A DNA stretch of 64,000 bases from Primorskyibacter marinus (GTDB taxonomy: Bacteria; Pseudomonadota; Alphaproteobacteria; Rhodobacterales; Rhodobacteraceae): NCBI RefSeq assembly GCF_003313245.1, contig NZ_QJSD01000007.1, positions 62,001 through 126,000 on the forward strand, given 5' to 3'. Numbering within the stretch: position 1 is the stretch's first letter; every line of letters begins with the position of its first letter. The notes below the pieces were generated by a model that was not told where the DNA came from, made no database searches, and was given only the letters and a program-made list of their open reading frames with translations. This document shows positions 21,084 to 29,604 of this stretch, piece after piece. The position numbers and the translations under genes are program-made.

Positions 21084-22844
21084 ATGACCGATTCCCCCGC
21101 CTATCAGGTGCTCGCCCGGAAATACCGGCCCGAAACCTTTGCCGATCTTGTCGGTCAGGACGCGATGGTGCGCACGCTGAAAAACGCGTTCAAGGCCGAC
21201 CGCATCGCGCAGGCCTTCATCATGACCGGCATTCGCGGCACTGGCAAAACCACCACCGCGCGGATCATCGCCAAGGGGATGAACTGCATCGGCACGGACG
21301 GAAACGGCGGCCCGACGACGGAACCTTGCGGGCAATGCGAACATTGCGTGGCCATCATGGAAGGCCGCCATGTCGATGTGATGGAAATGGACGCGGCATC
21401 GAATACCGGCGTCGCCAATATCCGCGAAATCATCGATTCCGTGCATTACCGGGCAGCCTCGGCGCGCTACAAGGTCTACATCATCGACGAAGTTCACATG
21501 CTGTCCACCGGCGCATTCAACGCGCTGTTGAAAACGCTGGAAGAGCCGCCCGAACACGTCAAGTTCATCTTCGCCACGACCGAGATCCGCAAAGTTCCCG
21601 TCACCGTCCTGTCACGCTGCCAGCGTTTCGATTTGCGCCGGATCGAACCCGAAACCCAGATCGCCCTGCTGCGCAAGATCGCCAGCGCCGAAAGCGCCGA
21701 GATCACCGACGAGGCGCTTGCCCTGATCACCCGCGCCGCCGAAGGCTCTGCCCGCGATGCCACCTCGCTGCTGGATCAGGCGATCAGCCACGGTGCTGGC
21801 GAGACCACCGCCGAGCAGGTCCGCGCCATGCTGGGGCTGGCCGATCGTGGCCGGGTGCTGGACCTTTATGACATGATCATGCGGGGCGATGCGGCGGGTG
21901 CCCTGACCGAACTCTCCGGCCAATATGCCGATGGGGCCGATCCGATGGCCGTGCTGCGCGATCTGGCCGAGATTACGCATTGGATCTCCGTGGTCAAGAT
22001 CACGCCCGAGGCCGCCGAGGATCCCACGATTTCGCCCGACGAACGCAGCCGCGGCCTGCAGATGGCCGAGGCGCTGCCGATGCGCGCCATGACGCGAATG
22101 TGGCAGATGCTGCTCAAGGCGCTGGACGAGGTTGCCAGCGCGCCAAACGCGATGATGGCCGCCGAAATGGCGATCATCCGCCTGACCCATGTGGCGGAAC
22201 TGCCCTCGCCCGAAGAATTGCTGCGCAAGTTGCAGGACACGCCCCCACCGCCGCCCAATGGACCATCGGGTGGTGGCGCGCCAACAGGCGGCACCACAGC
22301 TTCGACCCTACAAGCAACGCCCCAACACGCACGCGGATCAGCGCCCTCTTCCGGCGCAACCGCGCAGGGAGGCGCGCCCGCACAGGCCATCGCGCAGGAT
22401 CACGCACTCGCGCGGTTCCCCACTTTCGAACATGTCCTGGACCTGATCCGCGCCAATCGCGACGTCAAGCTGCTGGTCGAGGTGGAAACCGGCCTGCGTC
22501 TCGCCGCCTACCAACCCGGCCGGATCGAATTTACGCCGACAGACAACGCCCCTGCCAACCTTGCCCAGAATCTGGGCAGCGCCCTGCAACGCTGGACGGG
22601 CAACCGCTGGGCGGTGTCGGTCGTGAACGGTGCCACGGCTGAAACCATTGCCGAGAAACGCGATGCCGCTGCATTGGCCCTCAAGATGCGCGCAATGGAA
22701 CACCCGATGTGGCAAGCCGTCATCGCCGCCTTCCCCAAGGCCCGGATCACCACCATCCGCACCGCCGAAGACATTGCCGCCGAAGCAGGTGCCGAAGCCC
22801 TGCCCGAGGTCGAGGGCGAATGGGATCCGTTCGAGGACAACTGA
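21084..22844 (+). CDS. dnaX: DNA polymerase III subunit tau (gamma/tau)
   Basis: Clamp-loader ATPase of the replicative polymerase. The ATG at 21084 has AAGGA five bases upstream and gives 586 residues. Walker A GIRGTGKTT is at about 49-57, with the zinc site C68, C82, C85, C88 (PCGQCEHC) and Walker B DEVH at about 135-138. A Pro/Gly/Ala linker (about 390-435) leads to the C-terminal tau domain that contacts the polymerase core. The open frame extends back to 20742 through the SRP RNA and is not coding. I saw no obvious slippery site for a gamma frameshift product. Confidence 0.95.
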   Translation: MTDSPAYQVLARKYRPETFADLVGQDAMVRTLKNAFKADRIAQAFIMTGIRGTGKTTTARIIAKGMNCIGTDGNGGPTTEPCGQCEHCVAIMEGRHVDVMEMDAASNTGVANIREIIDSVHYRAASARYKVYIIDEVHMLSTGAFNALLKTLEEPPEHVKFIFATTEIRKVPVTVLSRCQRFDLRRIEPETQIALLRKIASAESAEITDEALALITRAAEGSARDATSLLDQAISHGAGETTAEQVRAMLGLADRGRVLDLYDMIMRGDAAGALTELSGQYADGADPMAVLRDLAEITHWISVVKITPEAAEDPTISPDERSRGLQMAEALPMRAMTRMWQMLLKALDEVASAPNAMMAAEMAIIRLTHVAELPSPEELLRKLQDTPPPPPNGPSGGGAPTGGTTASTLQATPQHARGSAPSSGATAQGGAPAQAIAQDHALARFPTFEHVLDLIRANRDVKLLVEVETGLRLAAYQPGRIEFTPTDNAPANLAQNLGSALQRWTGNRWAVSVVNGATAETIAEKRDAAALALKMRAMEHPMWQAVIAAFPKARITTIRTAEDIAAEAGAEALPEVEGEWDPFEDN

Positions 22845-22916
22845 CCCTTCCCCACTTGTGACACTGCCCGGCAATGCGTATTTCAGGCACCAACCCGATA
22901 ACAAAAGGATATTCAG

Positions 22917-23261
22917 ATGTTCAAAGGCCTCGGAAATCTCGGTGACATGGCCGGGATGATGAAGAAAGCGCAGGAAATGCAGGGCAAGATGGCCCAGCTT
23001 CAGGAAGATATGCAGAATATCACCGTTACCGGAGAATCCGGCGCGGGTCTGGTCAAGGCAACCTGTTCGGCCAAGGGCGACCTGCGGGCGCTGGATATTG
23101 ATCCGTCGATCTTCAATCCTGACGAAAAGGAAGTGGTCGAGGATCTGATCCTTGCCGCAATCAAGGACGCGCAGGCCAAAGCCAGCGAAAAGGCGCAGGA
23201 CGAGATGGCCAAACTGACCGAAGGCATGGGCCTGCCCAAGGACATGAAACTGCCTTTCTGA
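22917..23261 (+). CDS. YbaB/EbfC family nucleoid-associated protein
   Basis: The 114-residue protein starts [20 protein letters not shown], with the helical [18 protein letters not shown] segment and the central strand-forming [20 protein letters not shown], both typical of YbaB/EbfC. These dimers bind DNA and influence nucleoid structure, and the gene order dnaX-ybaB-recR is very widely conserved, suggesting a link to replication or repair. The gap is 72 bp from dnaX and 58 bp to recR, probably one operon. Confidence 0.94.
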   Translation: MFKGLGNLGDMAGMMKKAQEMQGKMAQLQEDMQNITVTGESGAGLVKATCSAKGDLRALDIDPSIFNPDEKEVVEDLILAAIKDAQAKASEKAQDEMAKLTEGMGLPKDMKLPF

Positions 23262-23319
23262 TCCGGCAACCGGCGGTGCCTCTCCGGACGCGCCGCCCTA
23301 CCTGCAAGGGAAACCCCGC

Positions 23320-23913
23320 TTGTCCAGCACCCGCGATATCGACGCGCTGATCGTCCTGATGGCCAAGCTGCCAGGCCTCGGCCCCCGCTCGGCCCGCCGC
23401 GCGGTGCTGCACCTGATCCGCAAGCGCGCCTTGCAGATGACGCCGCTCGCCGATCTCATGCAAAACGTCGCCGCCTCCGCGCGGGAATGCGTGAACTGCG
23501 GCAATATCGGCACCGCCGACCTTTGTGACATCTGCACGTCAAACAAACGCGCCAACGGCCAGATCTGCGTGGTCGAGGATGTGGCCGACCTTTGGGCAAT
23601 GGAACGATCAGGCGTCTTCAAGGGCCGTTATCATGTGCTCGGCGGCACGCTCTCCGCGCTTGACGCGGTCGGGCCCGAAGACCTGCGCATCCCCCGCCTC
23701 GCGGACCGGATTGATGACGAAGAGATCACCGAAGTCATTCTCGCACTCAACGCCACGGTCGAGGGCCAGACCACCGCACATTACATCGCCGACCAGATGG
23801 AACACCGGGTCACGCTGACCTCCCTGGCGCAGGGTGTCCCGATCGGCGGCGAACTGGACTACCTCGACGACGGTACGATCTCAGCCGCCCTGAACGCCCG
23901 CAAACCGATCTGA
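23320..23913 (+). CDS. recR: Recombination mediator RecR
   Basis: Zinc-binding RecR works with RecO/RecF to load RecA on gapped DNA. No ATG gives the right N-terminus; a TTG at 23320 with AAGGG nine bases upstream gives 197 residues beginning [19 protein letters not shown]. Present are the helix-hairpin-helix ([15 protein letters not shown]), the zinc finger C57, C60, C69, C72, and the Toprim core [16 protein letters not shown]...[12 protein letters not shown]. The unusual start codon may limit expression. Confidence 0.94.
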   Translation: MSSTRDIDALIVLMAKLPGLGPRSARRAVLHLIRKRALQMTPLADLMQNVAASARECVNCGNIGTADLCDICTSNKRANGQICVVEDVADLWAMERSGVFKGRYHVLGGTLSALDAVGPEDLRIPRLADRIDDEEITEVILALNATVEGQTTAHYIADQMEHRVTLTSLAQGVPIGGELDYLDDGTISAALNARKPI

Positions 23914-23928
23914 TCATCCCCTTTTTTC

Positions 23929-23984
23929 GCGCCTTCTTCTTGGCAAAATACTCCGGGGAGCGCGAGGGGCTGGCCCCTCGCTCC
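23929..23984 (+). repeat. Rhodobacterales-type intergenic repeat with hairpin, also probable recR terminator
   Basis: Just after recR comes CTTCTTGGCAAAATACTCC followed by an imperfect palindrome. Bases 23964-23969 (GAGGGG) pair with 23974-23979 (CCCCTC), and the outer 23957-23961 (GGAGC) pair with 23980-23984 (GCTCC), with a 2-base bulge. From memory, a TTGGCAAAA-TACTCC-GGGG unit followed by a GC-rich hairpin recurs between genes in many Rhodobacterales genomes. Only one copy is in this window, so the repeat call rests on recall, while the hairpin is directly visible. Confidence 0.5.
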
Positions 23985-24025
23985 TGCCCTGTCCACGCAC
24001 GCGCCCCATAATGACAGGACCAAAC

Positions 24026-24057
24026 AAAAAAGACCCGCAGGCGCTGGCCAACGGGTC
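24026..24057 (-). terminator. Intrinsic terminator of trcR
   Basis: On the minus strand GACCCG (24057-24052) pairs with CGGGTC (24037-24032), followed directly by a run of six T (24031-24026). It sits just past the trcR stop. Confidence 0.75.
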
Positions 24058-24082
24058 CATTAAAATCGCATCAAAAACCGGA

Positions 24083-24856
24083 TTACGGCTGCTCGTCATC
24101 CTCGCCGCTTTCCGGCAGGTTGAAGAAACTGTCCGCATCCAGGTACTCGCGGGAATCGCGCTTGTCCGCTTCGTCCTCATCCTCGTCCTCGTCACCCCGC
24201 GGGTCGGACAGGCTGAAGGTTTCCAGCCCTTCGATCGCCGTCGGGATCCGCGGCTCGGCGGGCTGGCCAAGGCTTTGTTCGGTGGACAGCAACTTGCGAC
24301 GATCATCGTCCGACAATGCCGCCCCCTCGGCCTGCTTCTTGGCCGAGGCTTTCTGCACCGCTGCATCCAGCTCGGACTGTTTGCACAGCCCCAGCGCGAC
24401 CGGGTCGATGGGCTGAATGTTCGCGATATTCCAATGCGTCCGTTCACGGATCGCCTGAATTGTCGGCTTGGTGGTGCCCACCAGCTTGGAAATCTGACCA
24501 TCCGAAAGTTCGGGGTGGAATTTCACCAGCCACAGGATCGAGGCCGGACGATCCTGACGCTTTGACAGCGGCGTATAGCGCGGGCCACGGCGTTTTTCCT
24601 CATCGCGGGCGGCGGCGTTGAACTTCAGCTTCAGCCGGTTCAGCGGGTTTTTCTCAGCGTTGTCGATATCGTCCTGGGTCAGCTGATTGTTGGCGATGGG
24701 ATCGAACCCCTTGACGCCTGTGGCCACGTCACCATCGGCAATGCCCTGAACCTCAAGCTCGTGCATGCCGACAAAATCGGCAATCTGTTTGAAGGTCAGC
24801 GTGGTATTGTCCACCAGCCAGACGGCGGTCGCCTTGGGATGCAGCAGTTTTGCCAT
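24083..24856 (-). CDS. trcR: TrcR-type cell-cycle transcriptional regulator (DUF1013)
   Basis: The 257-residue protein matches the DUF1013/TrcR family, restricted to alphaproteobacteria. It starts MAKLLHPKATAVWLVDNTTL with an HTH-like TFKQIADFVGMHELEVQGI. A middle HTH-like segment LSDGQISKLVGTTKPTIQAIR follows, and the tail is very acidic (DEDEDEDEADKRDSREYLDADSFFNLP). The family is linked to cell-cycle transcription with CtrA/GcrA-type control, though the mechanism is poorly defined. It is a single gene with its own terminator, divergent from the RNase T2 gene. The acidic tail suggests a contact with polymerase or a partner (inference). Confidence 0.87.
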   Translation of the reverse strand: MAKLLHPKATAVWLVDNTTLTFKQIADFVGMHELEVQGIADGDVATGVKGFDPIANNQLTQDDIDNAEKNPLNRLKLKFNAAARDEEKRRGPRYTPLSKRQDRPASILWLVKFHPELSDGQISKLVGTTKPTIQAIRERTHWNIANIQPIDPVALGLCKQSELDAAVQKASAKKQAEGAALSDDDRRKLLSTEQSLGQPAEPRIPTAIEGLETFSLSDPRGDEDEDEDEADKRDSREYLDADSFFNLPESGEDDEQP

Positions 24857-24980
24857 CGGGTATCTCCTTACAAATCTTCCCCGATGCCTGCCTAGAGGCT
24901 GATCCGAGATCCGGACCGGTTACCATTGTCGGGGAACTTCGGGCCTATATAGTGGCGCAAGACGGAAGAGGAAAGAGAAA

Positions 24981-25613
24981 ATGCGTTTGTTGGTATTGCT
25001 GTTTTTGATGAGTGCGGGACTGGCGCGCGCAGAGGGTGAACCATCAGGCAAATTCGACTATTACGTCCTGTCACTTAGCTGGTCGCCGACCTGGTGCGCG
25101 CTTGAAGGCGATGCGCGCAACTCTCCGCAATGCGATGCGCGGCGCGATTTCGGCTGGGTGCTGCACGGGCTTTGGCCGCAATATCACCGTGGCTGGCCGT
25201 CCTATTGCCGCACGCGGGAACGCGCGCCGTCGCGTCAACAGACAGCAGCGATGGCCGACATCATGGGGACAAGCGGGCTGGCCTGGCATCAGTGGAAAAA
25301 GCATGGCACCTGTTCCGGCCTCTCCGCGAAGGCCTATTTTGCCCTCTCCCGCAAGGCCTATGGCAGCATCACGCGGCCTGCGGTCTTTCGCAAACTCGAT
25401 CAGCCCGTGAAAATTCCGGCCTTGGTCGTCGAAGAAGCGTTCCTGAAGGCCAACCCGACATTCGCGCCTGACATGGTCACCATCACCTGCCAGAGCGCGC
25501 GCATTCAGGAGGTGCGGATTTGTCTGTCGAAAGACCTTGACCCGGTGCCCTGTGGCAGCGACGTCCTGCGTGATTGCCGGATGACGGATGCTCTGCTGGA
25601 CCCCGTGCGCTAG
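24981..25613 (+). CDS. Secreted ribonuclease T2 family protein
   Basis: The 210-residue protein has a signal peptide ending at about GLARA. Catalytic segment 1 is GWVLHGLWPQY with His62, and segment 2 is AWHQWKKHGTCSG with His103 and His108. Six to eight cysteines suit a disulphide-bonded periplasmic or secreted enzyme. In many T2 enzymes segment 2 reads HEWxKHGTC; here the Glu is Gln104, which could lower activity or be a family variant. It degrades RNA to 2',3'-cyclic nucleotides, which the cpdB product could process further. Confidence 0.9.
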   Translation: MRLLVLLFLMSAGLARAEGEPSGKFDYYVLSLSWSPTWCALEGDARNSPQCDARRDFGWVLHGLWPQYHRGWPSYCRTRERAPSRQQTAAMADIMGTSGLAWHQWKKHGTCSGLSAKAYFALSRKAYGSITRPAVFRKLDQPVKIPALVVEEAFLKANPTFAPDMVTITCQSARIQEVRICLSKDLDPVPCGSDVLRDCRMTDALLDPVR

Positions 25614-25679
25614 GAGGCTGGCGCAGCATCGTCCGCAGTGCTAACAGACCCCGGCAAACCGACCCGTTACGAGGCCCGA

Positions 25680-26678
25680 ATGTCCAAGCTGATCCTTCAT
25701 GTTGGCACCCACAAGACCGCCACAACCTCGATACAGAACATATTGGCCCTCAACCGAAAAATGCTTGCCAAGCATGGGTTTGTCTTTCCAAAACTGGGAA
25801 CGGAAAGCGGCCAGCACGGGCTGGTGACCGACTGGATCACCCTGCCGCCGCAATACCAGTACGAAGAAGGCTCGGTCAGCGCGTGGAAGGCGCTGGTGCG
25901 CGACTATGCCAACACGGACAAGACGGTTTTCGTGTCCTCGGAAGAGTTTTCGCGCGGCGATCCGAAACAGCGCATCAACCTTGCCGACATCCGCGAACTG
26001 TGCTCGGAATTTGACGAGTTTCAGGTCATCTGCTGCATCCGCAACCAAGTGTCCTTTCTGCAATCCATCTACCTTCAGGTTGCCAAGTCAACCGTCGCCG
26101 TGCCGTGGGTCAGACTGTATGAACGCGCGCTGTCGCATCGCATGGCAACCGGCGTCCTGATGGATTTCAATTGGCTATACGGCCATCTGAAACGTGGTTT
26201 CGCCCCTGAAGAGATACGTTTCTTCGTTTACGAAAAGGCGATAAGACGGCCTGACGGGATCATTGGCGAAATCATGGATTTGGCGGGTTTCGGGCATCTG
26301 ACCCCGCAACTGTCGGCGCTGAGCGCCGGGGACAGCAACGTGTCGCAAGATCCGCTGACGGCCTGGGCTTCGGCGCAGATTTCTATCAAGCAGTCCTCCA
26401 GCCGGAAACTTCTGAACCTCACCCGCAGCGTGCTGGAACAACATTTCCGCGAAGGCGTCAAGACCACCGTCTATTCCGAGGCAGAGGTCGCGCGGATGAT
26501 CAGTTTTTTCGAACCGCTCAACACTGCGTTCGAAGAAGACATTCGCAAGACCGGCCATGATCTGAAAATCACATGGCCAAACACAGACCCCCATCTGGTG
26601 CATCGGAACCGGGTGCCGCCGGCGTTCTGGATCAAACTTGCGCGCAGGATGTATGACGAGAACCCGAAGCTGCACTAG
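25680..26678 (+). CDS. Sulfotransferase-like P-loop protein
   Basis: The ATG at 25680 gives 332 residues. The N-terminal LILHVGTHKTATTSIQ is a sulfotransferase-type PAPS 5'-phosphosulfate loop, and the FVSSEEFSRG and VICCIRNQVSFLQSIYLQ region is typical of the 3'-phosphate binding segment (R-x6-S). Roseobacters carry many such proteins, often tied to surface polysaccharide modification. No PAPS or sugar genes are nearby and the acceptor is unknown. It follows the RNase T2 gene by 66 bp in the same direction. Confidence 0.75.
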   Translation: MSKLILHVGTHKTATTSIQNILALNRKMLAKHGFVFPKLGTESGQHGLVTDWITLPPQYQYEEGSVSAWKALVRDYANTDKTVFVSSEEFSRGDPKQRINLADIRELCSEFDEFQVICCIRNQVSFLQSIYLQVAKSTVAVPWVRLYERALSHRMATGVLMDFNWLYGHLKRGFAPEEIRFFVYEKAIRRPDGIIGEIMDLAGFGHLTPQLSALSAGDSNVSQDPLTAWASAQISIKQSSSRKLLNLTRSVLEQHFREGVKTTVYSEAEVARMISFFEPLNTAFEEDIRKTGHDLKITWPNTDPHLVHRNRVPPAFWIKLARRMYDENPKLH

Positions 26679-26711
26679 CTTCGGAGAACTCGCAAATCGC
26701 GGCGGATTGTC

Positions 26712-27695
26712 CTAGTCGATTTTCAGAACGATCTTGCCGATATGGGTGCTGCCCTCCATGCGCGCATGGGCGTCCGCAGCCTGTTCCAGCGGGAATTCGG
26801 AATCCATCACCGGGGCGACTTTGCCAGCGTCCAGCAGCGGCCAGACCTGTTCGCGCAGCGCGTCTGCGATCCGCGCCTTGGCCAGATCCGACTGTGGCCG
26901 CAGGGTCGAACCGGTAATCGTCAATCTTCGCGTCATCACCTGCGCAAAGTTCAGCGCAACCTTCGGCCCGCTCAGAAAGGCGATCTGAACCAGTCGCCCA
27001 TCATCCGCCAAAGCCTTGATATTGCGCGGGATATAGTCACCGCCCACCATATCGAGGATCAGGTTGGCCCCGCCCTCGGCGCGCAAAATCTCGACAAAAT
27101 CCTCGTCGCGGTAGTTGATCGCCCGCTCCGCGCCCAAATCCGTACAGGCGGCGCATTTGTCGGCAGATCCGGCGGTGGCAAAGACACGGGCACCGAAATG
27201 CCCCGCCAATTGGATCGCCGTCGTCCCGATGCCGCTGGACCCGCCATGGATCAGAAACCGCTCGCCCGCTTGCAGGCCGCCGCGCATGAAGACGTTGGAC
27301 CAGACGGTGAAGAAGGTTTCCGGCAGACAGGCGGCTTGTTTCAGATCCATCCCTTGCGGGACGGGCAGGCAATGCGCGGCAGGGGTCGCGACATATTCGG
27401 CATAACCACCGCCGGGCAACAGCGCGCATACCTTGTCGCCCACAGACGGCCAATCGACACCCGGCCCCACGGCGACAACCTCCCCCGCCGCTTCCAACCC
27501 CGGCAGGTCGCTCGCACCCGGAGGCGGCGCATAGGCCCCCGCGCGCTGCAAGGCATCCGGTCGGTTCACGCCCGCATAGGCAAGCTTCAGGACCACCTGC
27601 CCATGCGCCGCCTCCGGGCGTGGCCGTTCGACCAGCGTCAGCACTTCTGGCCCGCCGGGTTGTGAAATCTCGACTGCGCGCATTGTCTGTGTCAT
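26712..27695 (-). CDS. NAD(P)H:quinone oxidoreductase, medium-chain dehydrogenase family
   Basis: The 327-residue MDR protein is of the quinone oxidoreductase/PIG3 type. The GroES-like N-terminal domain has VKLAYAGVNRPDALQRAGAY-like sequence (about 37-56), then LPGLEAAGEVVAVG. The nucleotide-binding Rossmann motif HGGSSGIGTTAIQLA lies at about 150-164. It lacks the catalytic-zinc Cys/His set of alcohol dehydrogenases, which fits zinc-free quinone reductases that use NADPH. It lies downstream of, and in the same direction as, coq9, 93 bp apart; a functional link to quinones is tempting but unproven. Confidence 0.88.
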   Translation of the reverse strand: MTQTMRAVEISQPGGPEVLTLVERPRPEAAHGQVVLKLAYAGVNRPDALQRAGAYAPPPGASDLPGLEAAGEVVAVGPGVDWPSVGDKVCALLPGGGYAEYVATPAAHCLPVPQGMDLKQAACLPETFFTVWSNVFMRGGLQAGERFLIHGGSSGIGTTAIQLAGHFGARVFATAGSADKCAACTDLGAERAINYRDEDFVEILRAEGGANLILDMVGGDYIPRNIKALADDGRLVQIAFLSGPKVALNFAQVMTRRLTITGSTLRPQSDLAKARIADALREQVWPLLDAGKVAPVMDSEFPLEQAADAHARMEGSTHIGKIVLKID

Positions 27696-27788
27696 CTGGC
27701 TGGACCTTTTCCAATATCTTCTGGCCGCAGCCTAGCTTCTCTGCGCCGCTCGGCAAGCCCCGACATTCAATCGCTGTTGCGGAACTGG

Positions 27789-28490
27789 CTAGGGTCGCCC
27801 GGACCCACCCCAATGCCCCGGCAAATCACTGTCATGCCTGCGTGCTGGTGCCTTGATCTGACCCAACAACCAGTTTGGCCCTGCGAGCACCCCGCTGAGA
27901 AATTTGTTGTCGCGCACCTGCGCCTTGACCTTCTCGATCTGCATGACGTCGTCGATCCGCCGATCCAGAAACGCCCATGTCGCCTGATGGTCGGGCGAAT
28001 CGTCGCCCAGCCAAAACAGCACGGCAGAGCCGTAAACCCCCGACAATGTCGCGCGCTTGGTGTACCAGTTCACATCGTCAGAGCTGTCGCCAAGCGTGTT
28101 CCAGATCAGATCGGCGGTGCCCCAGATCGCCTTGGCCCCGTCAGCGGCATGCATCGGCAGCGCGAACAGGGTTGTGCCACGGCGCACCGCCTCGCGATCC
28201 TCGGCCGCTTCCAGACGATACCGCACGGCAGCGGCGATTCGATCTCGAAACCGCATCCCGGACAGGTCCGCCGCCTTCAACCGCGCCACCATCTGCGCAT
28301 CGCCGCGCCGGTGGAAGGCCAGCGCCAGATCCACCGCGCCGCGCGGGTAAAGCGCGCGCGCCATCACCGGGTCCATGTCGGTATCCGCAACAGCCGCGCG
28401 GAACGTCGTTTCTGTCCAGCCGTCAAACGCGACATGCGTCAGGGCCGCATCCAATAGCTGCTCTTGCGGGGAGTGTCCACTGTCGGTCAT
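27789..28490 (-). CDS. COQ9 family ubiquinone biosynthesis protein
   Basis: The 233 residues follow the COQ9 layout. A TetR-like N-terminal part (QEQLLDAALTHVAFDGWTE; then TDMDPVMARALYPRGAVDLALAFH) precedes the C-terminal domain with the lipid-binding helix. The family signature is WNTLGDSSDDVNWYTKRATLSGVY, followed by VLFWLGDDSPDHQATWAFLDRRIDDVM. COQ9 presents quinone intermediates to COQ7 in ubiquinone synthesis. A GGAGG lies just before the ATG, inside a tiny overlapping upstream reading frame (see findings). It is divergent from rpsU copy 1. Confidence 0.9.
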   Translation of the reverse strand: MTDSGHSPQEQLLDAALTHVAFDGWTETTFRAAVADTDMDPVMARALYPRGAVDLALAFHRRGDAQMVARLKAADLSGMRFRDRIAAAVRYRLEAAEDREAVRRGTTLFALPMHAADGAKAIWGTADLIWNTLGDSSDDVNWYTKRATLSGVYGSAVLFWLGDDSPDHQATWAFLDRRIDDVMQIEKVKAQVRDNKFLSGVLAGPNWLLGQIKAPARRHDSDLPGHWGGSGRP

Positions 28491-28583
28491 CGGTGCCTCC
28501 GTTCGGTCATCGGTAGTCTAGACAAGCTAGGGTGGCTTTGCTATAGGGCCACCTCCTGCAATCCACGCAACTCGAACTTAGAA

Positions 28584-28599
28584 AGGTGGTGAAAACCAC
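28584..28599 (+). promoter_or_regulatory. rpsU copy 1 leader hairpin sequestering the Shine-Dalgarno
   Basis: The Shine-Dalgarno AAGGTGGT overlaps a stem GTGGT (28586-28590), loop GAAA, ACCAC (28595-28599) that ends at the base before the ATG. Pairing would hide the ribosome-binding site. The same stem with a different loop precedes rpsU copy 2 at 54425-54438, which argues for function rather than chance. Confidence 0.6.
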
Positions 28600-28806
28600 A
28601 TGCAGGTTAGTGTTCGCGACAACAATGTCGATCAGGCGCTTCGTGCCCTGAAAAAGAAGCTGCAACGCGAAGGCGTTTTTCGTGAAATGAAGCTCAAGCA
28701 ACATTTCGAGAAACCGTCCGTCAAAAAAGCGCGTGAGCAAGCTGAAGCGATCCGGCGGGCCCGCAAACTGGCACGCAAAAAAGCACAGCGCGAAGGGATG
28801 ATGTAA
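28600..28806 (+). CDS. rpsU: 30S ribosomal protein bS21, copy 1
   Basis: The 68-residue basic protein [20 protein letters not shown]... is bS21, which sits near the 3' end of 16S rRNA and the anti-Shine-Dalgarno helix. It differs from copy 2 (54439) at a handful of positions (A16/V16, the [10 protein letters not shown] versus [10 protein letters not shown] region) and in its tail (KKAQREGMM). A strong terminator follows about 55 bp downstream, so it is a monocistronic unit. Confidence 0.97.
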   Translation: MQVSVRDNNVDQALRALKKKLQREGVFREMKLKQHFEKPSVKKAREQAEAIRRARKLARKKAQREGMM

Positions 28807-28860
28807 ATCACTTTGCCCGAGGGTCGTTGATGACCTTCAAGCTTACGACCAGAATGACGA

Positions 28861-28886
28861 CCCCCGCGGCACCTGCCCGGGGGTTT
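28861..28886 (+). terminator. Terminator after rpsU copy 1
   Basis: CCCCCG (28861-28866) pairs with CGGGGG (28878-28883), followed by TTTG and then GTCGTTTT. The flanking GAC and GTC can extend the stem with internal mismatches. Confidence 0.7.
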
Positions 28887-29007
28887 GTCGTTTTCGGGAT
28901 GTATTGCGACGATCGGGCCGCAACATTCCTGCAACGCCAACGGGTTTCGGGAAGACTGCGCTGTCAGCGGGCTGGCGGTGTCCGACGTCCCACCCGGCGC
29001 AAGCCGC

Positions 29008-29466
29008 CTAGACCGGCAGGGCATTGGTTTTGAACACGGTGCGCAGGGCAAAGGAAGATTGCATCTGCGCGACCCCCGGCAGCCGCGCCAGGTGCTGCCG
29101 GTGGATGCGGGCGAAATCATCGGTGTCTTCGGCCACGACCTTGAGGATATAATCCGCCGTCCCTGCCATAAGGTGACATTCCTGCACATCCGGAATGCGG
29201 CTGACAGCTTTCTCGAATGCGTCAAAAATCTCATCCGACTGGCTTTGCAGGGTGATTTCCACAAAAACGGTTGTCGAGATGCCCAGCTTGCGCGGTTCCA
29301 GCAGCGCCACATACTCGTGGATAATGCCGCAGGCTTCCAATCGCTGCACCCGCCTGTGACACGCCGAGGCCGACAGGTTTATCTCTTCCGACAGATCCGC
29401 ATTCGAGATTCTGCCCCTGCGCTGAAGTACCCTGAGGATCCGTCGGTCCGTCTCATCCAATGTCAT
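29008..29466 (-). CDS. Lrp/AsnC family transcriptional regulator, divergent to ald
   Basis: The 152-residue protein has an N-terminal winged HTH (TDRRILRVLQRRGRISNADLSEEINLSASACHRRVQRLE, about 6-44) and a C-terminal RAM/ligand-binding domain (ECHLMAGTADYILKVVAEDTDDF). It is transcribed away from alanine dehydrogenase across a 138-bp gap, the arrangement seen where an Lrp-type AldR regulates ald in response to alanine. I infer the same here. I could not find an unambiguous operator in the gap. Confidence 0.93.
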   Translation of the reverse strand: MTLDETDRRILRVLQRRGRISNADLSEEINLSASACHRRVQRLEACGIIHEYVALLEPRKLGISTTVFVEITLQSQSDEIFDAFEKAVSRIPDVQECHLMAGTADYILKVVAEDTDDFARIHRQHLARLPGVAQMQSSFALRTVFKTNALPV

Positions 29467-29604
29467 TATTCACGATGTCTTTCAGAAGGCAGCAGATTGC
29501 CGAAGGTTATTCGATACAATAGTGGTTTTACGAGCTATTTCTAAAAGCAGTTGCGGCAGGTCTGCGCGATCCTCCGCGATAATGGACCAGGAGGAGAGAT
29601 CGTC

